Shown here: positions 1-7,999 of the stretch, piece by piece | Numbering within the stretch: position 1 is the first letter of the stretch | How the letters are laid out: every line of letters starts with the position of its first letter | Assembly: GCF_014189455.1 (NCBI RefSeq) | Contig: NZ_CP050296.1 | Location: forward strand, 4,026,001-4,090,000 | DNA length: 64,000 nt | Direction of reading: 5' to 3' | Origin: Mesorhizobium huakuii | GTDB taxonomy: Bacteria > Pseudomonadota > Alphaproteobacteria > Rhizobiales > Rhizobiaceae | Notes under the pieces: model-generated | What the model saw: only the letters and a program-made list of their open reading frames with translations | Database searches by the model: none | Told to the model about the DNA's origin: nothing | Made by a program: the position numbers and the translations under genes

Positions 1-742
1 AGGGATCGGCGACTATGGCATCGCGGTAGGCAAGGTAGCTTTCGCTCGGCGTGAAAAAAGGGGGAAGCACCTGGCGCACGACAATGTCGGCGCGGTCATC
101 GACCACGCTGTCGACCAGACGACCGTCATCCGCCGGTCTGAAGTTGATGTGCGCCAGATACATCAAATTCATAGGCGAGCGCTTCAGGTTGGTGATAGCG
201 ATGTCTACGGCAACGCCGCTGGCGTCGCGCTGCAGCCGCACGGTCGGTTGCGTCACATAGTCGTGGCTGAAGGCGACAGTCTGGCGACAGCGCCCAGTCA
301 GGGCCATGAATGGCCCTTCGGCATTGTCCCCGATGATCAGCTGGACATCCCCATAGGGTGCATTGGGCAGGTCGCCATGCAACGGATGGCGGTCGTCCGG
401 ACCCGGATTCCCCATCGCAGTGGCGCCACAGTGAATGAAGAACGCGCCGTAGTTGGAGAGATAGTCCCGGGTCGCAACCGGCTCGTCGAACATCGAGCGC
501 ATGGTCAGCGAGCGGTTGAGGAACGTTGCGTCCCAAATCTGCTGGCCCTGGAACGGCAGGATGACGATTTCGCCCTTCGCATTGCTGATGCGAAGGCCGG
601 CAACGCCGGATCGATAGCGGAAGGCGGTGGCGACAAGCCCGCAATATCGCGCCACGGTGGTGTCCAGCGGACCAAACTGTTCGGGCACGAGGTCGACGAA
701 GACATGATCGGAATTTTCGTAATGCATTGTTTCGACCTTCAT
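1..742 (-). CDS. DUF4432 family (aldose 1-epimerase-like) protein, 3' end off the window
   Basis: The open frame runs from an ATG at 742 to the left edge without a stop, giving about 247 residues of an incomplete protein. An in-frame TGA lies shortly upstream of 742 and the next Met is at 727, so 742 is the longest ATG start. The sequence contains ILPFQGQQIWDATF, NYGAFFIHCGATAMGNPGP, HPLHGDLPNAPY and AHINFRP, the pattern of DUF4432 proteins, which resemble the aldose 1-epimerase (galactose mutarotase) fold and are usually linked to sugar catabolism. The substrate is unknown. It is divergent from the sulfotransferase remnant at 1011. Overlapping frames on both strands here read as Arg-rich shadow protein. 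Confidence 0.75.
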   Translation of the reverse strand, partial: MKVETMHYENSDHVFVDLVPEQFGPLDTTVARYCGLVATAFRYRSGVAGLRISNAKGEIVILPFQGQQIWDATFLNRSLTMRSMFDEPVATRDYLSNYGAFFIHCGATAMGNPGPDDRHPLHGDLPNAPYGDVQLIIGDNAEGPFMALTGRCRQTVAFSHDYVTQPTVRLQRDASGVAVDIAITNLKRSPMNLMYLAHINFRPADDGRLVDSVVDDRADIVVRQVLPPFFTPSESYLAYRDAIVADP

Positions 743-1010
743 CTGCCGCAAGCGCGCATGCCGATAGTCGCAGGAAGCGCCTGGAAATCAACGGCAGTGC
801 GCCTCGTATGCTCCGCCAAGCCGGCTGACGTTCTCGACAGGGCGGACCGGCAGTTTGAAGATCGCGCCGGGTGTTGGTCCGAGCTTGACGAATTTCACCG
901 GACAATGGTCCTAAATGTCGGTCGGTACCCGTCAAAGTCGGTAGACTTCTCCCGGTTCGCCAGCTAGGCAGATCGATATCAAAAGAGGGCAGACTCGGGG
1001 ACCATCCAAA

Positions 1011-1752
1011 GTGAAAATCAGATACGTCGCTGGCATAAGCTGGCCACGCAGTGGGCATCACCTGATGCATCGGCTCGCCCTGAGCTATTTCGGCAACGAT
1101 TTCAATTATTGCCTGTTTTATCCCACTGATAATCCTGATTGTTGCCGCACCTTCCGTGCGTCCGGCGGGGGTCAAATTCTCGAAGAACCATGATTTCGAT
1201 CTATCCGGGCGGATCCTGCCGGATGTTCCTTATCTGGTCCAGCATCGCTCGTTCATGCCTGGAACCGTATCGGACTTTGAACTGTATCTCCTCGATGGCG
1301 GCGCGGACACCAAGGAAAGCTTTAAAGAATTCGCACTCATCCGAACCGATGGATGGGCTGCCTTCATGGCAAAGTGGGTGGACAGCCGGATTAAGTTCGA
1401 CCGCCTGCTGGTGGGCTACGAAGATTTTGTGTCCGACCCGCAAGGGACCATGAAGAGGGTGATCCCGTTCTTTGCGCCAGGAGAGAAACCTGATGAAGAA
1501 CGCCTGGCGCGCATTGTGAAGAACGAAACCCACGTCGCCGTCACCAAGCAAGGCGGCGAGGAGTGGACGGCCAATGCCGGTGTCAAGGCGTTCCGGAAAG
1601 TCGAGGCCTTTCGGTTCTATGACGCTGGATTGTTCCGGGAACTGGAACTCATTGCGCAGGAGAAGCGCCGCGTGATTGCCAAAGAAGCCTCGCCACGCCC
1701 CTCGAGTGGCCGCTTCAGGCTACCGCTGATGAAAGCCATCTTCGGACGCTAG
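1011..1752 (+). pseudogene. sulfotransferase-like gene with a frameshift
   Basis: Two overlapping frames together make one sulfotransferase-like protein. The first (1011-1193, GTG start) has the N-terminal motif SWPRSGHHLMHRL, which matches the 5'-phosphosulfate loop of PAPS-dependent sulfotransferases, and runs to PDCCRTF before going out of frame. The second (from about 1156 to 1752) continues VRPAGVKFSKNHDFDL and carries the rest of the domain, including KFDRLLVGYEDF, LARIVKNETHVAV and GEEWTANAG. The change needs one extra base (or two missing) at about 1150-1156. It would transfer sulfate to a carbohydrate or other acceptor if intact. It may be a real pseudogene or a sequencing error. Confidence 0.6.
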
Positions 1753-1843
1753 GTGGCGCCCGCAAAACCGGGGCGGCTCCTCGACGCCTCCGCGACAGCT
1801 TCAAAACCAAATGCGGGCGCAGACCGACAGGTCACCCGCGGTT

Positions 1844-2284
1844 CTATGCAGCGCGGGCCGACGGCAGTTCGAACAAATTGGCGCCGTTTTCCTGGCCGCG
1901 CTCGACATAGCCGATAATGCCGAACCATCTGGCGACGTCAGGCCCCTGCAGCCAGCTGCGCGAATGGATGGGCAGATTGCCGGCGAGCGCCTGGATGTGC
2001 CTGATATGCCGCTTGCAAAAGCGCACGGTGGAGGCGCGGAAGAAATCCTCCTGCGCGGCAAACAGCGTATCGGCGGCGTCGCTGTTCTCGTGCCAGGCGA
2101 TGATCGCCACGGCCTTCTCGCCCTCGACCAGCGCGTGCGCCCGGCCTTCCTTCAAATTCATCATCAGATTGTCGTAGGCGATCTTGCTGTCCTTGCCGGC
2201 CGCCGCGTATTCGTCCGACATCCGCTTGGACAGGCCATGGAAGACATCCTCGAGATCCCCGAGCGTCGCTGCACGTGCTCTCAT
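1844..2284 (-). CDS. hypothetical protein, possibly acyltransferase- or phage gp13-like
   Basis: A 146-residue protein starting MRARAATLGDLEDVFHGL. The start at 2284 is chosen over the longer frame to 2341 because AGGAGG lies directly upstream with good spacing. The N-terminus resembles the opening of GNAT acetyltransferases (R-A-T-x-x-D-L-x-x-V), and a central stretch ALVEGEKAVAIIAWHE would fit a GNAT beta-strand pair. No clear acetyl-CoA loop (Q/RxxGxG/A) is visible, so the assignment is weak. A phage gp13-like (DUF2833) protein is an alternative. It stands alone, convergent with the sulfotransferase remnant. Confidence 0.5.
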   Translation of the reverse strand: MRARAATLGDLEDVFHGLSKRMSDEYAAAGKDSKIAYDNLMMNLKEGRAHALVEGEKAVAIIAWHENSDAADTLFAAQEDFFRASTVRFCKRHIRHIQALAGNLPIHSRSWLQGPDVARWFGIIGYVERGQENGANLFELPSARAA

Positions 2285-2635
2285 TTCACCTCCTGCAGCC
2301 CCACGGGAAGTTTGCCCTAGGGATGAGGGGGCGCCAAGCAAATTGAATCCGGATGCCGGCCTATCCGAGCAAAGCGATTTCGGCCGGGTTGCGCGGACGT
2401 GCCGATCATCCCGGGAAACGTCCTAAAATGAACGGCAGGGCGTCTCGTTGCCGCTGCATGCATGCGTTCGGGAATCTTGGTCAGGCAGATCGGCTGCAAT
2501 CACCGCAATTCGTCAAGAAACGCCAATCGATCCCTCCTTGCCCGTTGGCAAAACAGAGATCGCTCTATTAGGATATTACGAATTGCTGAATTGCCTTATA
2601 CTTGCACCGCGGCATGGAGGCTGGGGGTCTCTGGC

Positions 2636-3358
2636 ATGATCGATTCAGACGTATTCGACTTTGTCGAACGCTGCAGGAGGCATACCGCAACCGGGCCGTT
2701 GCTGGGCGATTTGCTTGAGACTGTCAGGAATCTTGGCTTCGAGCACCTTATCCTGAGCGGCGTTCCCCTTGGCGGCCAAAAGCTGGCGCCGATGGTTGAA
2801 TTGAACGGCTGGCCGGCGGGTTGGTTCGAGCGCTATGTCGCCGCCGAGCATGCCGCTGTCGACGGCGTTTGCATTTACTCTGCCAAGACGCTGAAGCCTT
2901 TTTTCTGGGCCGATGTTCCAGCGAAATGGTCTGATACGGAAGGCTCCAGACGCGTTGCGGGCGAAGCGACGGAATTCGGCATCTTGAGTGGTTTTGCGGT
3001 GCCGATGCTCAGCGTCCACCATTGGCAGTCCGTCCTGTCCTTCGCCTCCTCGCACAAGAGCTGCAGCTTGTCGCCACGCCAGCAGGTGCAACTGGTCACA
3101 ATGGCGGTCTATGCCGGCATGTCGATCCAGGCCCTGTCGAACAACGATGACGGCGACGAAGGCCCGCTGAGCGATAGGGAGAAGGAAGTGCTGTTGTGGG
3201 CCGCGGCGGGCAAAACGTCATCGGAAACGTCCCAGATCCTCGGCCTGGCCGAGCGCACGGTCAAATGGCATTCGACAAGGGCGCGCGAGGCGTTTGGCGT
3301 CGCGACCACCATGCAGGCTGTCGTTGAAGCCGTGCGCAGGCGACTGATCCACCCTTAA
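2636..3358 (+). CDS. LuxR-family quorum-sensing transcription regulator
   Basis: A 240-residue protein with an N-terminal autoinducer-binding domain (about 10-165) and a C-terminal LuxR-type helix-turn-helix (about 178-238: LSDREKEVLLWAAAGKTSSE, then RTVKWHSTRAREAFG). Ligand-pocket residues conserved in the family are visible as W63, Y67, D76, W91 and G116. The usual D-P pair is D76-G77 here. The ATG at 2636 follows a purine-rich GGAGG/GGGGG stretch; the longer frame upstream (from 2462) reads as non-protein. It lies directly upstream of a LuxI-type synthase on the same strand, so the pair probably forms one acyl-homoserine-lactone circuit, with the regulator binding the palindrome at 3464-3493. 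Confidence 0.88.
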   Translation: MIDSDVFDFVERCRRHTATGPLLGDLLETVRNLGFEHLILSGVPLGGQKLAPMVELNGWPAGWFERYVAAEHAAVDGVCIYSAKTLKPFFWADVPAKWSDTEGSRRVAGEATEFGILSGFAVPMLSVHHWQSVLSFASSHKSCSLSPRQQVQLVTMAVYAGMSIQALSNNDDGDEGPLSDREKEVLLWAAAGKTSSETSQILGLAERTVKWHSTRAREAFGVATTMQAVVEAVRRRLIHP

Positions 3359-3405
3359 TGCATGTCGCCCAAAAGTGACCTCGATTTTGGGAGAACGACA
3401 TGCAT
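3358..3405. repeat. palindromic intergenic element, first of two
   Basis: An imperfect inverted repeat. The arms ATGCATGTCG and its complement CGACATGCAT enclose a second pair, CCCAAAA and TTTTGGG. It begins on the last base of the luxR-type gene, so it may also act as a hairpin ending that transcript. It resembles palindromes commonly scattered between genes in Mesorhizobium. Confidence 0.6.
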
Positions 3406-3418
3406 AAAAACAAAGACC

Positions 3419-3460
3419 TAAAGCGCGTCGCATGAATCCGTTTCAACGCGACGCGCTTTA
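3419..3460. repeat. palindromic intergenic element, 13-bp perfect stem
   Basis: TAAAGCGCGTCGC at 3419-3431 pairs perfectly with its complement at 3448-3460. A diverged copy, reading in the opposite orientation and matching about 35 of 42 bases, lies at 61973-62014. This identifies a dispersed family of intergenic repeats. Confidence 0.7.
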
Positions 3461-3463
3461 GCC

Positions 3464-3493
3464 ACGTCAACTGTCCGATCGGACAGGTGACGT
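3464..3493. promoter_or_regulatory. lux-box-like operator upstream of the luxI-type gene
   Basis: A 30-bp palindrome with one mismatched pair. Its core CTGTCCGATCGGACAG (3471-3486) is perfect. The 20-bp block AACTGTCCGATCGGACAGGT (3469-3488) matches 16 of 20 positions of the classic lux box ACCTGTAGGATCGTACAGGT. It sits about 52 bases before the ATG of the synthase, the expected place for autoinduction by the adjacent LuxR-type regulator. Binding is inferred from position and symmetry. Confidence 0.75.
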
Positions 3494-3544
3494 ACTTTAG
3501 AACGGCTGCAACTATTCCTCCGAGATCGATCGGGGGATCGCGCA

Positions 3545-4198
3545 ATGATAAAAGTCCATGTCGTCAATGCGCTGAACAAGCATCTCTACGAAAACGAATT
3601 CGACGAGTTTCTGCGCCGCCGGCACGACTTTTTCGTGCATCAAAAACACTGGCGCCCTCCAAGTCCAGACGGTCGCGAGCTGGACCAGTTCGATACGGAT
3701 ACGGCGACGTATCTGCTCGGTATCGAGGACGGTCGCGTGGTGACCTCGGCTCGACTAATCCCAACGAGCGAGCCGCACATGGTCTCGGAGGTTTTTTCTC
3801 ACATGTGCGAAAAATCGGGCGTGCCCAGACGTCCTGACTGGGCTGAATGGACGCGCACATTCGTCGTTCCCGACAAACGTTCGACCGGGCTGCGGGGCAC
3901 ACTGACGCAGCTGTGCTGCGCGGTGATGGAATACGCGCTCGACGAGGGCCTTGCCGCGGTGGGGGGCGTCCAGGAAACCTATTTCATGCCGCATCACGGC
4001 GCGCTCAAGTGGCAGGCCGAACCCATGGGCATGGCCAGGGAGCAAAACGGCGAGTGGTACATCGTCGCATACATTCATGTGAATGAGGCCGCCCTGGCGA
4101 GCGTTCGTAAAATACTCGGCGTGGATCACTCACTGCTGGTGCGGCGCGGCATCCAAACGCCCTTCAACAACAAGACCCTGCATTCCGTGTCTGCGTAG
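3545..4198 (+). CDS. acyl-homoserine-lactone synthase, LuxI family
   Basis: A 217-residue protein of usual LuxI length. LuxI enzymes make N-acyl-homoserine lactones from S-adenosylmethionine and an acyl-ACP. Conserved residues are visible: R25 with F29/F30 and W36 (RRRHDFFVHQKHW), D47 and D50 (ELDQFDTD), R70 (VVTSARLIP) and E101 with R104 (EWTRTFVV). It lies 186 bp downstream of the LuxR-type gene with a lux-box-like palindrome between them, so positive feedback is likely. The acyl chain cannot be read from the sequence. Two small genes follow on the same strand and may be co-regulated. Confidence 0.92.
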   Translation: MIKVHVVNALNKHLYENEFDEFLRRRHDFFVHQKHWRPPSPDGRELDQFDTDTATYLLGIEDGRVVTSARLIPTSEPHMVSEVFSHMCEKSGVPRRPDWAEWTRTFVVPDKRSTGLRGTLTQLCCAVMEYALDEGLAAVGGVQETYFMPHHGALKWQAEPMGMAREQNGEWYIVAYIHVNEAALASVRKILGVDHSLLVRRGIQTPFNNKTLHSVSA

Positions 4199-4225
4199 AA
4201 GACAATCGATCCCAAGGAGGAAAGC

Positions 4226-4528
4226 GTGAAAAACGCCGTCGTGGTCATCTCTGTAGCTATGTTGCTTGGATTTGCATCTGGTGCCCAAGCGAAGAAAGTC
4301 ACCGTCTCCGGATGCGCGGAAGCTGGTGTTGAAAAGAGCTGCGTCGTGCTGAAGAGCGGAAAAAAGCTCTACAACATCACGCACGCCACCCCAGCGCCGA
4401 CGGTGGGAACGTACGGCACGGTGACTGGAACGGTGAGCCGCGACGTGGATCCCTGCCAGCAGGGGACCATTCTCAAGCCGGCGAAATGGAAGCCTGATCC
4501 GAAAAAGGTCTGCGCCAACAACAAGTAG
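4226..4528 (+). CDS. small exported protein of unknown function
   Basis: A 100-residue protein with a GTG start preceded by AAGGAGG five bases upstream, a strong ribosome site. Residues 1-22 form a signal peptide ending in GAQA, so the mature protein (about 78 residues, Lys-rich) is probably periplasmic. It has four cysteines (in SGCAE, KSCVV, DPCQQ and KVCANNK), which could make two disulfides, and a VGTYGTVTGTVS stretch typical of a small beta-barrel (OB-like). It follows the luxI-type gene by 27 bp, suggesting co-transcription. Function not recognised. Confidence 0.7.
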   Translation: MKNAVVVISVAMLLGFASGAQAKKVTVSGCAEAGVEKSCVVLKSGKKLYNITHATPAPTVGTYGTVTGTVSRDVDPCQQGTILKPAKWKPDPKKVCANNK

Positions 4529-4621
4529 GAAAATTTCGAGGATCTCGAGATCGCACCGGTAGTCGGCAGCGACTCATCCATACGGCGGATCACTATCGGG
4601 ACCTCGGCGAGGACAAATGCA

Positions 4622-5215
4622 ATGGCCGACAAACTTGTTCGCGTTTATCGCCCAGACGGAAGCCTGCAATGCGGACTCGGTCGAGCCAGAACGCTGAGAG
4701 AAGACCAGGAGGTCCTTTCAGGACTGGGCGGGCACGCCATAAGCGCCGAAAAGCGGACCATCCCGGTCTTTATCCCTCAAATCTGCGGAGCGCCAACGGG
4801 ACGCGCAAATACCTATGTGATCAAATCCGCCGAATGGGAACTAATCCTGAAAAGCTTCGTCGGACCGGCTGGCTTCGCTGAATGGCCCTACGACACGGCT
4901 ACAAGCAAAATCTATAAGTATGATGGCACGTTGCAATGCGGACCTGGCCAACAAATACCTTTGGCAGAGATGGCCCAAGAGTTGCTCGATGCCGGCATAC
5001 CAGTTATCTCAAGTCAGCAATCGTCTGACGGCCTGTTGCATATTGCCTTGTGCGGCGCCTTGACCGGTCAGATCAATGTCTACGAGATTGCTACGGCGGA
5101 CTTGCTCAAGGCATTGCAGCTTGGTTTTGCTCCCTTGGCAAGTATTCCGGCCAGCAACCCCAAAACTGTAGCCGTCCGCGACGGACTACCGGTGCCTTGG
5201 CCATTTCCTTGGTAG
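4622..5215 (+). CDS. protein of two tandem copies of an unrecognised cysteine-pair domain
   Basis: A 197-residue protein built from two copies of one domain of about 75 residues offset by 89. Copy 1 starts VYRPDGSLQCGLG and ends with CGAPTGRANTYVI; copy 2 starts IYKYDGTLQCGPG and ends with CGALTGQINVYEI. Each has two cysteines exactly 38 residues apart (C17/C55 and C106/C144), suggesting a conserved disulfide or metal pair. No signal peptide or membrane segment is visible, and the C-terminus is Pro/Trp-rich. It lies downstream of luxI and the small exported protein on the same strand. Family not recognised. Confidence 0.65.
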   Translation: MADKLVRVYRPDGSLQCGLGRARTLREDQEVLSGLGGHAISAEKRTIPVFIPQICGAPTGRANTYVIKSAEWELILKSFVGPAGFAEWPYDTATSKIYKYDGTLQCGPGQQIPLAEMAQELLDAGIPVISSQQSSDGLLHIALCGALTGQINVYEIATADLLKALQLGFAPLASIPASNPKTVAVRDGLPVPWPFPW

Positions 5216-5265
5216 CAGTGCACCTTGCAGATTTTTCAGCCGAGCCAACATCCTGGCTGGGGTAG

Positions 5266-5341
<76 letters not shown>

Positions 5342-5658
5342 CTGTTCCGGCAAACGAAACCTCGCGCACCGGATTTCATCAAGGCGCCGTGGGGCGCCCC
5401 TTGAAAGCGCGTGGGTTATAGCACGGGAATTTAGCCTGTCCAGCGCTTAGGTGGCGATTTCCGGCAGGAAAAGAGAGGCTGTGGAAAGGGTGGCTTCATC
5501 AGGCGCATTCATCTCCGCAATGGCGCGCGGGTTGCCCCTTTCGGCCGTTGGGCATCGCGTGCACGTGCCGCCATGGCGCGCGGCAACTGCCGGGATCCGT
5601 CCTTAGCCGACGATCATGATGCCGCAGTGCCAACGGCAAGCGGCGACGGGCTGCCGCA
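5342..5658. other. intergenic stretch, no gene seen
   Basis: About 317 bases between tRNA-Phe and the AraC-type gene. It would contain the promoter of the minus-strand tRNA. No open frame here reads as protein and no strong terminator was found. Confidence 0.5.
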
Positions 5659-6588
5659 CTACCTGGCGCCGGCCACGCTTCTGCGAAAATCAGACGGCGT
5701 CATGCCGGCCAGCTTGCGGAACGATTTGTTGAAGGCGCTGAGCGAGCCGAAACCGGAGTCCATGGCGACACGCAGCACATTGGCGTCCTGGTGCATCAAA
5801 AGCGCCTGCGCGTAGCTCAGCCGCAACAGGTTGACATACTCGTTGAGCGTCATGCCGGTCGATTTCTTGAACAGGCTCATGGCATATTTGGGATGGATGT
5901 CGGCGGCGGCCGCGATGTTCATGCAATCGATGTCGTAGAGGAAATTCTCGGCGATGAAATCGCACATGCGCCCGACATTGCGCGACGATTGCTGGTCGAA
6001 GGCACTGCCGGCTTCCTGTCCGGCCGCCGTTTCGGGCACCAGCCGGTAAGGCTCGAACCGCACCCGCTCCAGCCGCAGCAGAAGCTCGTTGACGGCGTGC
6101 TCGGCCTTGGCCGGGTCGCCCGAGCGGGCGTAGCGGTTCCAGCGGGCGAAATTGTCGTTGTCGGATTGATCGGTGGCGGCGGTCACCAGCGTGGCACCCG
6201 TCATCAGTCGGTGGCGCACATCCGCCGGCAGATGCAGCCGGAAGAAATGCACCAAGGGCAGATGCGCACCGGCATAGATGGCGTCGTCGCTGAGATCGTC
6301 CATCTGGTGCGGCAGGCCGCCCCAGAAGAAGCACATCTCGCCGGCCGAAAGCGAAATCTCGTGCTCGTTCATGCGGTAGTGCACGCTGCCGCGCACGATG
6401 AAATTCACCTCGACCTGGGCATGCCAGTGCGGCTTCAGCATCACCAGCGGAGCGGTGTGAAACATCTGCAGGAGCAGCGGCAGGCCTTCCACGCTGCTGG
6501 CGCCTGGTTGGTAAAACGGCCGTTCCGGCATCTTACTTTCCGCCAATTCCGTATTCCCTTTGTCGGCGACAAGCCTTCCGCACTGCAT
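5659..6588 (-). CDS. AraC-family transcription regulator with cupin sensor domain
   Basis: A 309-residue protein with an N-terminal cupin-like sugar-sensing domain (about 35-130: KPHWHAQVEVNFIVRGSVHY, then SLSAGEMCFFWGGLPHQ) and a C-terminal AraC helix-turn-helix pair (about 205-305: FLYDIDCMNIAAAADIHPKY and SGFGSLSAFNKSFRKLAGMT). The layout resembles MelR-type regulators of sugar operons. A shorter start at 6531 (MPERPFYQP) is also possible; neither has a strong ribosome site. It is divergent from the sugar transporter operon starting at 6636, 47 bp away, so it most likely controls that operon from the shared promoter. Confidence 0.88.
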   Translation of the reverse strand: MQCGRLVADKGNTELAESKMPERPFYQPGASSVEGLPLLLQMFHTAPLVMLKPHWHAQVEVNFIVRGSVHYRMNEHEISLSAGEMCFFWGGLPHQMDDLSDDAIYAGAHLPLVHFFRLHLPADVRHRLMTGATLVTAATDQSDNDNFARWNRYARSGDPAKAEHAVNELLLRLERVRFEPYRLVPETAAGQEAGSAFDQQSSRNVGRMCDFIAENFLYDIDCMNIAAAADIHPKYAMSLFKKSTGMTLNEYVNLLRLSYAQALLMHQDANVLRVAMDSGFGSLSAFNKSFRKLAGMTPSDFRRSVAGAR

Positions 6589-6635
6589 AGTCTAGCCCGG
6601 CTCGCAGAGAGAGCAAATGAAATGGGAGGATTTCA

Positions 6636-7907
6636 ATGCGCATCACACTGACCTGCGCCGCGCTCGCGCTTGCCCTGGGCTCAGCCCCGGCCTTTGCGCA
6701 GTCCGGCGAAATCACCATCTGGAGCTGGAATGTCGCCGCTTCTTCGCTGAAGGCGACAGTTGCCGGCTTCAACAAGCTGCATCCCGACATCAAGGTCACG
6801 GTCCAGGATCTCGGCAACCAGCCGACCTACGACAAGTCGATCGCCGGATGTGCCGCCGGCGGCGTCGGCCTGCCCGACATCGTCACCATCGAGAATGGCG
6901 AGGCCGAGAATTACTGGAGCCAGTTCCCCGACTGCTTCGTCGACCTGCACACGCTGGGCTACACGGCGGAAGACCAGAAGAAATTCCCCGATTTCAAACG
7001 CACCGAGCTCGAGGTCGGCGACAAGGCCTATGCCATGCCGTGGGATTCAGGCCCGGTCGCCGCCTTCTATCGCCGCGACTTCTACGAGAAGGCCGGCGTC
7101 GATCCGGCATCGATCAAGACCTGGGACGATTTCATCGCTGCCGGCAAGAAGATCCAGGCCGCCAATCCGGGCGTCTCGATGACCAACGCCGATTTCAACG
7201 GCGACAGCGAATTCTTCCGCATGATCTCCAACGAGCAGGGCTGCGCCTATTTCTCCGAGGACGGCCAGTCGATCACGGTCAACCAGCCCAAATGCGTCGA
7301 CGCCATGACCAAGGTCAAGGAGATGAAGGACGCCGGCATCGTCTCGTCGGCCGACTGGGGCACCAAGATCACCAACAACACGGCCGGCGCCGTCGCCACC
7401 CAAATCTATGGCGGCTGGTATGAAGGCACGATCCGCACCGAATCGGCCGGTGAAAACGGCAAATGGGGCGTCTATCTGATGCCGAGCCTGACCGCCGACG
7501 GCCCGCGTGCCGCCAATCTCGGCGGCTCGTCGCTGGCCATCACCTCGGCCTCGAAAAACAAGGAAGCGGCCTACGAGTATCTGAAATACACGCTCGGAAC
7601 CAATGAAGGCCAGATCACCATGCTGAAGGAGTTCGGCCTCGTCCCCTCGCTGGTCTCGGCGCTTGACGATCCCTACGTCAGCCAAGGCCTGCCCTATTGG
7701 GGTGGCCAGGCGGTGTGGAAGGATATTCTGGGCACCTTGCCCAAGGTCGTCCCCAGCCGCGGCACGCAGTTCCAGAGCGATGCCGAAATCATCGTTCGCG
7801 CGGTGCAGACCAAATATCTGGGCGGCGGCTATCCCGACGCCAAGGCAGCACTCGACGACGCCGCAAAACAGATCGCCGCGGCGACCGGATTGCCGGTCAA
7901 ATCATAA
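6636..7907 (+). CDS. sugar ABC transporter substrate-binding protein (family 1)
   Basis: A 423-residue periplasmic binding protein. Residues 1-22 are a signal peptide ending AFAQ. The mature protein begins SGEITIWSWNV, has a conserved YDKSIAGCAAGG region and the family-1 stretch YAMPWDSGPVAAFYRRD, and ends with the tail regions expected of CUT1 binding proteins. A GGGAGG ribosome site precedes the ATG. First gene of an operon with two permeases, an ATPase and an oxidoreductase fusion, under a divergent AraC regulator. The sugar is not readable from sequence; a disaccharide or alpha-galactoside is plausible from the context. Confidence 0.9.
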   Translation: MRITLTCAALALALGSAPAFAQSGEITIWSWNVAASSLKATVAGFNKLHPDIKVTVQDLGNQPTYDKSIAGCAAGGVGLPDIVTIENGEAENYWSQFPDCFVDLHTLGYTAEDQKKFPDFKRTELEVGDKAYAMPWDSGPVAAFYRRDFYEKAGVDPASIKTWDDFIAAGKKIQAANPGVSMTNADFNGDSEFFRMISNEQGCAYFSEDGQSITVNQPKCVDAMTKVKEMKDAGIVSSADWGTKITNNTAGAVATQIYGGWYEGTIRTESAGENGKWGVYLMPSLTADGPRAANLGGSSLAITSASKNKEAAYEYLKYTLGTNEGQITMLKEFGLVPSLVSALDDPYVSQGLPYWGGQAVWKDILGTLPKVVPSRGTQFQSDAEIIVRAVQTKYLGGGYPDAKAALDDAAKQIAAATGLPVKS

Positions 7908-7920
7908 CCTCCCAGGGCCG

Positions 7921-7953
7921 AGGGTCCGGGACGGCTCTTGCTGCCCGGACCCT
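7921..7953 (+). promoter_or_regulatory. strong hairpin after the binding-protein gene
   Basis: AGGGTCCGGG (7921-7930) pairs perfectly with CCCGGACCCT (7944-7953) around a 13-nt loop, just after the binding-protein stop. No T-run follows. Such hairpins often protect the binding-protein mRNA and lower downstream expression, which would fit the need for more binding protein than permease. Confidence 0.7.
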
Positions 7954-7999
7954 GCGCCTGCGAGCTTGTCTGAAACACCGGATATGAGGGAGGAGGAAG

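Noticed and set aside
126..1175. 349-residue minus-strand frame and 272-residue plus-strand frame at the left end
   Set aside because: Both are rich in Arg and Ala with no recognisable motif. The third minus-strand frame reads as a good DUF4432 protein across most of the same bases and has no stop before the edge.
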